Shown: positions 60,437 to 64,000 of the stretch, piece after piece
Layout of the letters: every line of letters starts with the position of its first letter
How positions within the stretch are numbered: the first letter of the stretch is position 1
IMG/VR virus record: IMGVR_UViG_3300048808_000008
Span: 1 to 64,000 of that record
Source of the DNA: a virus
Direction: 5' to 3' (one strand)
DNA length: 64,000 nucleotides
Notes under the pieces: model-generated
The model's input: the letters and a program-made list of their open reading frames with translations, nothing else
Told to the model about the DNA's origin: nothing
Database searches by the model: none
Program-made: the position numbers and the translations under genes

Positions 60437-60904
60437 TCAGCGCCCATCTCGCCTGACCTCCGTCACGGTCACGATCACGCCGATCGGTTCCCCGTCCTCC
60501 TGATAGCGTTTGCAGGAGCCGTCAAAACTGACGATCTGGCTGTCGTTCTTGACGATGCAGCTTTCCTGAAGGCTATCGTTAGCGCATCTCAACAGCTTGT
60601 CGAGATCGGGCGCCACAGTCGGCATCGCGCCCTTCTTCGCCGACTTCGGGCGCGGCATGATGAAAACTGCCGCCACACTGACGGGCCCCTTCGGGAAGAG
60701 AACGGCGGGCGTCTCGGTCCCTTGAAGCGCCTCGTTTCTCGCCGCGAACGCGAAGCTCATGGTGTCGCGCCACTGGCCCTGCTTTTTGTTCGTCGCAGTG
60801 ACAATGGCCCGGTTCCAACCCTTCGGAATGAAGGCCCGAGTACTCCCCTGCGGCTTCGGTTCCCCGATTACGCGGCAATGAAAAACGACCGGCTGCTCGG
60901 TCAA
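60437..60904 (-). CDS. rusA: RusA-like Holliday junction resolvase
   Basis: 155 residues, TTG start overlapping the MazG-like stop (TTGA) with GGAGGG upstream. PKPQGSTRAFIPKG, PKSAKKGAMPTVAPDLDKLLRCANDSL and IVKNDSQIVSFDGSCKRY match RusA, with the metal-binding Asp residues of PDLDKL and the following NDSQI (D in the usual DDSQ is replaced by N at its first position). Resolves branched DNA in replication and recombination. Confidence 0.85.
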   Translation of the reverse strand: MTEQPVVFHCRVIGEPKPQGSTRAFIPKGWNRAIVTATNKKQGQWRDTMSFAFAARNEALQGTETPAVLFPKGPVSVAAVFIMPRPKSAKKGAMPTVAPDLDKLLRCANDSLQESCIVKNDSQIVSFDGSCKRYQEDGEPIGVIVTVTEVRRDGR

Positions 60905-61284
60905 TACTTCTTCCCTCCATCCCTGATCCTACATTCGGCCTTGTGATCCTCCCTGTGCCTATTGTAAATCATCTTATTTCGGAACGCACCAGCCAGGTCT
61001 AGACCTAACCCTGCTGCCATGTCTAAGATTCTTATAAGGCAATCGGCAAGTTCAACCTCAAGCATTGGCCTATCAGGTAACTTGTCATCCATGAGAGACT
61101 TGCGATCTCCCTCCATTGCTTCTGCGAGTTCTGATACACACAGCATAAGAAGTTCGCCAACGTTCCTTTTGATGGGCGCTCCTGTGTGTAGATCGAACCA
61201 CCACTTATGGTTGCACTCATGAACTACTTTACATAGTTCATCGATTGATGCTGATAGTCCAGAAATCCGTTCGTCAGTATTCAT
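60901..61284 (-). CDS. MazG-like nucleotide pyrophosphohydrolase
   Basis: 127 residues. LLMLCVSELAEAMEGDRK and MLEVELADCLIRILDMAAGLG supply the two helices with the ExxE...ExxD metal-binding set of the all-alpha NTP pyrophosphatase (MazG/dUTPase) superfamily. May remove unusual nucleotides or lower the alarmone signal in infected cells. GAGGA precedes the ATG. Confidence 0.85.
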   Translation of the reverse strand: MNTDERISGLSASIDELCKVVHECNHKWWFDLHTGAPIKRNVGELLMLCVSELAEAMEGDRKSLMDDKLPDRPMLEVELADCLIRILDMAAGLGLDLAGAFRNKMIYNRHREDHKAECRIRDGGKKY

Positions 61285-61316
61285 GTAAGCATCCTCTAGT
61301 GTCTGTCGTACTGGAC

Positions 61317-61706
61317 TTACTCAAACTCAAGATCGTCGCCCTCCGACCGGTCGCCAAGATCATCGCCCTCCAACTGCTCGTCATGCTCAAGCTGATACCG
61401 GTATGGCCGGTAGACCTTGCGCGCCGTCTCCCACGCATCCTTGACGGCATAAACGGTCGTGCCGGTAATCCGGTAGATCATGGTCGGGTTGTATGTCTGC
61501 GTGATCATCTCAGCTCTCGGCGCTTCGTCGCATTTCTGGAAATCAACGCGGACGAACTTCTGCCCGAAAAGCTCGACTTCAGAGACAAATCCGACCAGGC
61601 GCACATGGCCCATGAACTCGATGATCGTTGGCTCGCCGACCGGGTTCTCAAGATAGGTGTCGATCGGCGAAATCGGCGATTCCGCCTGCGTGTCTGTCTC
61701 GGTCAT
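61317..61706 (-). CDS. Hypothetical acidic protein
   Basis: 129 residues from ATG 61706, which has GGGAG before it; in-frame ATGs at 61718 and 61742 are alternatives. Beta-rich centre (GHVRLVGFVSEVELFGQKFVRVD) and very acidic C-terminal tail (EQLEGDDLGDRSEGDD). Family not recognised. Confidence 0.7.
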   Translation of the reverse strand: MTETDTQAESPISPIDTYLENPVGEPTIIEFMGHVRLVGFVSEVELFGQKFVRVDFQKCDEAPRAEMITQTYNPTMIYRITGTTVYAVKDAWETARKVYRPYRYQLEHDEQLEGDDLGDRSEGDDLEFE

Positions 61707-61746
61707 GGCTTCTCCCATTTCTTTTGCGATGGAACCGTCCATAAAA

Positions 61747-62361
61747 TCAAGCAGGATAAACGGCGACACCGGCGATCTTGTCGGTAAATGTGTTCGGAGT
61801 TTCCGGGCGTATCTCAGCAGGGGCGTAGTCGCCTTCGCGTACATGTGTTTTAAGCACGTCTAACGCCCACTCACGAAGATCGGTGGGGATGTCCAGAAAC
61901 TTACTCCAACACCAATCAAGCGAGACAGCCACAAGCCCGGCAATCATCCGCTTTTGAATGTCGTCTACAGCGGCACGACGAAGCAGTTCAGCTATAAGCG
62001 CGTGCGACTTCCAATTCATTAACGTACCGTCCAAGTTTGCCTCGCGCAAGTTGGCACCGCGCAAGTTGGCACCGTACAAGTCGGCACCGCACAAGTCGGC
62101 ATTGATCAAGCTGGCACCGTGCAATTCGGCCCCGCGCAAGTCGGCCCTGCGCAAGTTGGCACCGTACAAGTCGGCCCTGCGCAAGTCGGCACCGCGCAAG
62201 TTGGCACCGTGCAAGTCGGCACTGTCCAAGTCGGCACCGCGCAAGTCGGCCCACCACAAGTCGGCACCGCGCAAGTTGGCACAGACCAAGGTTTCGGCGT
62301 CAATTGTCTTAATTACCTGGTTGGTGAAACGGTTCTTAATCTCCACTGTTCCGGTCATCAT
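61747..62361 (-). CDS. Pentapeptide-repeat protein
   Basis: 204 residues. From about 24 to 115 the sequence repeats A(D/N)LxG units (ANLRGADLWWADLRGADLDS and so on), forming a right-handed quadrilateral beta-helix. Such proteins mimic DNA (gyrase or other DNA-binding proteins); the C-terminal 80 residues are a separate helical domain. GAAGGAG lies upstream. The matching base-level repeats at 62030-62290 are a result of this coding pattern. Confidence 0.88.
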   Translation of the reverse strand: MMTGTVEIKNRFTNQVIKTIDAETLVCANLRGADLWWADLRGADLDSADLHGANLRGADLRRADLYGANLRRADLRGAELHGASLINADLCGADLYGANLRGANLREANLDGTLMNWKSHALIAELLRRAAVDDIQKRMIAGLVAVSLDWCWSKFLDIPTDLREWALDVLKTHVREGDYAPAEIRPETPNTFTDKIAGVAVYPA

Positions 62362-62400
62362 ATACAGACCACTCCTTCACTTTCTGGAACCGTCCATTTT

Positions 62401-63600
62401 TTAGGCCCCCATCGAAAGCGCCGGCTGATCGTCCGCAAACGGATCGTCGGAGTCGTCGTCCGGCTCCGGTTCGGCCTTCTCACGCAGTTCGCACGCAGGG
62501 CAAAGCTTCGGCCGGTCGCCGACGATCTCTTTGCCGCAGGTCGTGCAGTTGGTTAGCGGCGGTTCATCAGACTTCGCGGCGGCGGGTTTTGTGTGCTCGG
62601 CTACCAACCGCTCGAATTCGTCGCGCAGTTCGAGCAGGTCCGGCGTCGCAATATCGCGCAGCTTGTTTGCGCCGTGTTTAGTCATGCGCCATTGCGCCCA
62701 AGCTTGGGCCGCCGCGGTGCCTTCGTGGTCGTGCTGCAGTTTTGCGATCGCCGCCGTGCATTGACGGCGTTCGTCAGAAGACGCCCCGGCCGCAGGTTTC
62801 GTTGCCGTCGCCACATTCCCCGCCGCCCACTCTGCGATCTGTGCGCCGACATCCTCCGTTAGTTGCACCCCCTGGCGATCAAAGATGCGCTTGAACTGTT
62901 TGGGCAGCTTAATCATCATCTTTTCACCTTCTTCGAGGTCGTTTCCAAAGAAGGTGGGAACCCCGTTCGCATTCGGGAGAAGCAAGCAGTTCAACGTCAT
63001 CTCGAACACGAACTCCGGCCCGGCGATTGGCATAAAGCCCATCTTGACCACTTCCATCTTGTTATTCGCGCCGCGCTGGGGTTTGGCGGTGTCCTTCGCC
63101 CGAAAACAGCAGATGACGTTGCAATCCAGTTGAAGCATCCCGTTGATGAGTTGCCGGCGCATCTGCTTTGGTTCAGCCCAAGCCAGCATCTTCATGGTCT
63201 CACGCTTTTTGAAATCGTCTCCAGCTAAGCGGGTTAAGATCGTTTCGTGCATGTCGAGCATTCCGCCCGGCCCTTCGTGCTCGTGACTCATCGAGTCGAC
63301 GACGATCACCTTTGCGCCCTGCCGAGTGCAATACTGCATAGCCGCCAGGTAGTCGAGTGACCCAAAGGGTGCGCCGAACGGCACGTGGATAAACTTGAAA
63401 TCGTCGGCGTAATGCTTGGCACGCCCATTCTCGGTATCGACAAAGTAGATGTCACCGCCGACCACCTGTTGAATGCCGGTTGCCAGCCGTAGGGCCGAAT
63501 AGGTCTTTCCGCCGCCGGACGGCCCGGAGAGGCCCACCAGCACGGGGACACGCTCGCGTACCGCCGGCGCGCCCGTAAAATCTCGTGTAGAAGGTTTCAT
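62401..63600 (-). CDS. Sak4-type single-strand annealing/RecA-like ATPase
   Basis: 399 residues. Walker A GPSGGGKTYSA at 26-36, Walker B VIVVDSMSHE near 98-107, and a middle lobe with CCFRAKDT and FGNDLEEGEKMM. The second part has a CTTCGKEI...CPACEL zinc ribbon near 353-372 and ends in an acidic tail (DDDSDDPFADDQP) similar to SSB C-termini. Likely recombinase acting with the exonuclease just upstream and the RusA resolvase downstream. Confidence 0.85.
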   Translation of the reverse strand: MKPSTRDFTGAPAVRERVPVLVGLSGPSGGGKTYSALRLATGIQQVVGGDIYFVDTENGRAKHYADDFKFIHVPFGAPFGSLDYLAAMQYCTRQGAKVIVVDSMSHEHEGPGGMLDMHETILTRLAGDDFKKRETMKMLAWAEPKQMRRQLINGMLQLDCNVICCFRAKDTAKPQRGANNKMEVVKMGFMPIAGPEFVFEMTLNCLLLPNANGVPTFFGNDLEEGEKMMIKLPKQFKRIFDRQGVQLTEDVGAQIAEWAAGNVATATKPAAGASSDERRQCTAAIAKLQHDHEGTAAAQAWAQWRMTKHGANKLRDIATPDLLELRDEFERLVAEHTKPAAAKSDEPPLTNCTTCGKEIVGDRPKLCPACELREKAEPEPDDDSDDPFADDQPALSMGA

Positions 63601-63642
63601 GTTGTTGATCTTTCTGCCATTTTGTCTCTTAGGCTGAGTGAT

Positions 63643-64000
63643 CTACTGATCGTAAAGCCCCGCCTCGATCTCGGCATTCAGCGCCCACGGCGGCGGGTTA
63701 ATCGTGAGCGTTTCGTTGCCATAAGCCGGCCACTCGTCCGCGATCAGACAATCTTTCCAAAGGGGGATTGCGCGCCGGATTTTGAAGTCGGCCACGGCGC
63801 GGGCCTCACCGGAGAGCGTGACCGGTGTCACCACGTAAGGAGGCGTCGTCTCCACAAACAAGAATACAAAACCCGATCGGCCACCCATCTGCGGTAACAA
63901 GGTCTCGTAGCCGATCTGGTAAAGCTCCGACTGTATGTCGTAGCCCATCTGGGCGATCTTGGCCGCGATCGCTTTCGGATGCGCGCTCGGGCAGGTTTTC
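63643..64000 (-). CDS. PD-(D/E)XK exonuclease, C-terminal part (partial)
   Basis: The frame is open to the window edge, so the N-terminus is outside. HPKAIAAKIAQMGYDIQSELYQIGYETL, FVFLFVETTPPYVVTPVTL and INPPPWAL match the C-terminal half of phage DUF3799/YqaJ- or RecE-like exonucleases; the MGYDIQ...Y helix carries the usual Gln and Tyr. Partner of the Sak4-type ATPase: 5'-3' resection plus annealing. Confidence 0.8.
   Translation of the reverse strand, partial: KTCPSAHPKAIAAKIAQMGYDIQSELYQIGYETLLPQMGGRSGFVFLFVETTPPYVVTPVTLSGEARAVADFKIRRAIPLWKDCLIADEWPAYGNETLTINPPPWALNAEIEAGLYDQ

Noticed and set aside
62030-62290. Regular short DNA repeats that look like a CRISPR or satellite array
   Set aside because: Units follow the five-codon periodicity of the pentapeptide-repeat protein on the minus strand; no spacer-like unique segments.
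1-64000. Integrase/repressor module for lysogeny
   Set aside because: No tyrosine or serine recombinase, CI-like repressor or Cro-like pair was recognised in the window; they could lie outside it.

Overview
The window is a GC-rich stretch of a tailed double-stranded DNA bacteriophage (Caudoviricetes). It carries a terminase, portal, scaffold-like protein, major capsid protein, neck and nozzle-like proteins, large internal-virion-type proteins, a tail fibre, a lysis module and a replication/recombination module. No tape-measure, tail-sheath or major tail-tube gene is recognisable, and very large Ala/Pro/Gln-rich proteins lie between the nozzle candidate and the fibre. A podovirus-like, P22-type layout is therefore the best reading. 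No integrase, excisionase or CI-like repressor was seen, so nothing here supports lysogeny. The host cannot be named. Ribosome-binding sites are ordinary AGGAG types, several promoters match the bacterial sigma-70 consensus with 17-base spacers, and TTG/GTG starts are common.

Layout: (1) 1-3160, plus strand: a hairpin-rich leader, a primase-helicase and a VRR-NUC nuclease. (2) 3166-8781, minus strand: two operons of small, mostly unknown proteins, each with its own strong promoter (near 6420 and 8858), separated by about 800 non-coding bases carrying three copies of a 45-base element. A 40-base hairpin leader recurs in front of several of these genes. (3) 8961-29280, plus strand: packaging and head genes from a consensus promoter, namely small and large terminase, a zincin-like peptidase, portal, scaffold, major capsid protein and two paralogous surface proteins. 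These are interrupted by a minus-strand TnpB element and followed by four sugar/methyl-transfer genes and neck genes. (4) 29289-43942: nozzle-like protein, ejection-type proteins including one of 1994 residues, and a tail fibre. (5) 43939-46696, minus strand: an exported SGNH hydrolase and small proteins under a consensus promoter. (6) 46798-52531, plus strand: lysis cassette (holin-like, single-TM protein, DUF1906 endolysin), small proteins, a candidate structured RNA, an exported GH16 glycanase, tRNA-Trp and a PLD-family protein. (7) 52563-64000, minus strand: C5-cytosine and adenine/cytosine-N DNA methyltransferases, a DEAD-like helicase, DUF4406, an ASCH-like protein, a frameshifted DUF5131 gene, RusA, MazG-like, a pentapeptide-repeat protein, a Sak4-type recombinase and a partial PD-(D/E)XK exonuclease that leaves the window.

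Functionally, region 7 with region 1 supplies replication, recombination and DNA protection. Regions 3 and 4 build and fill the head and tail. Regions 5 and 6 supply lysis and glycan-active enzymes. The most notable features are the solitary intact tnpB inserted between virion genes, the three-way-junction RNA candidate at 49381-49474, the repeated hairpin leaders, the 45-base element in the 6437-7237 gap, and a small gene that repeats the N-terminus of the major capsid protein.
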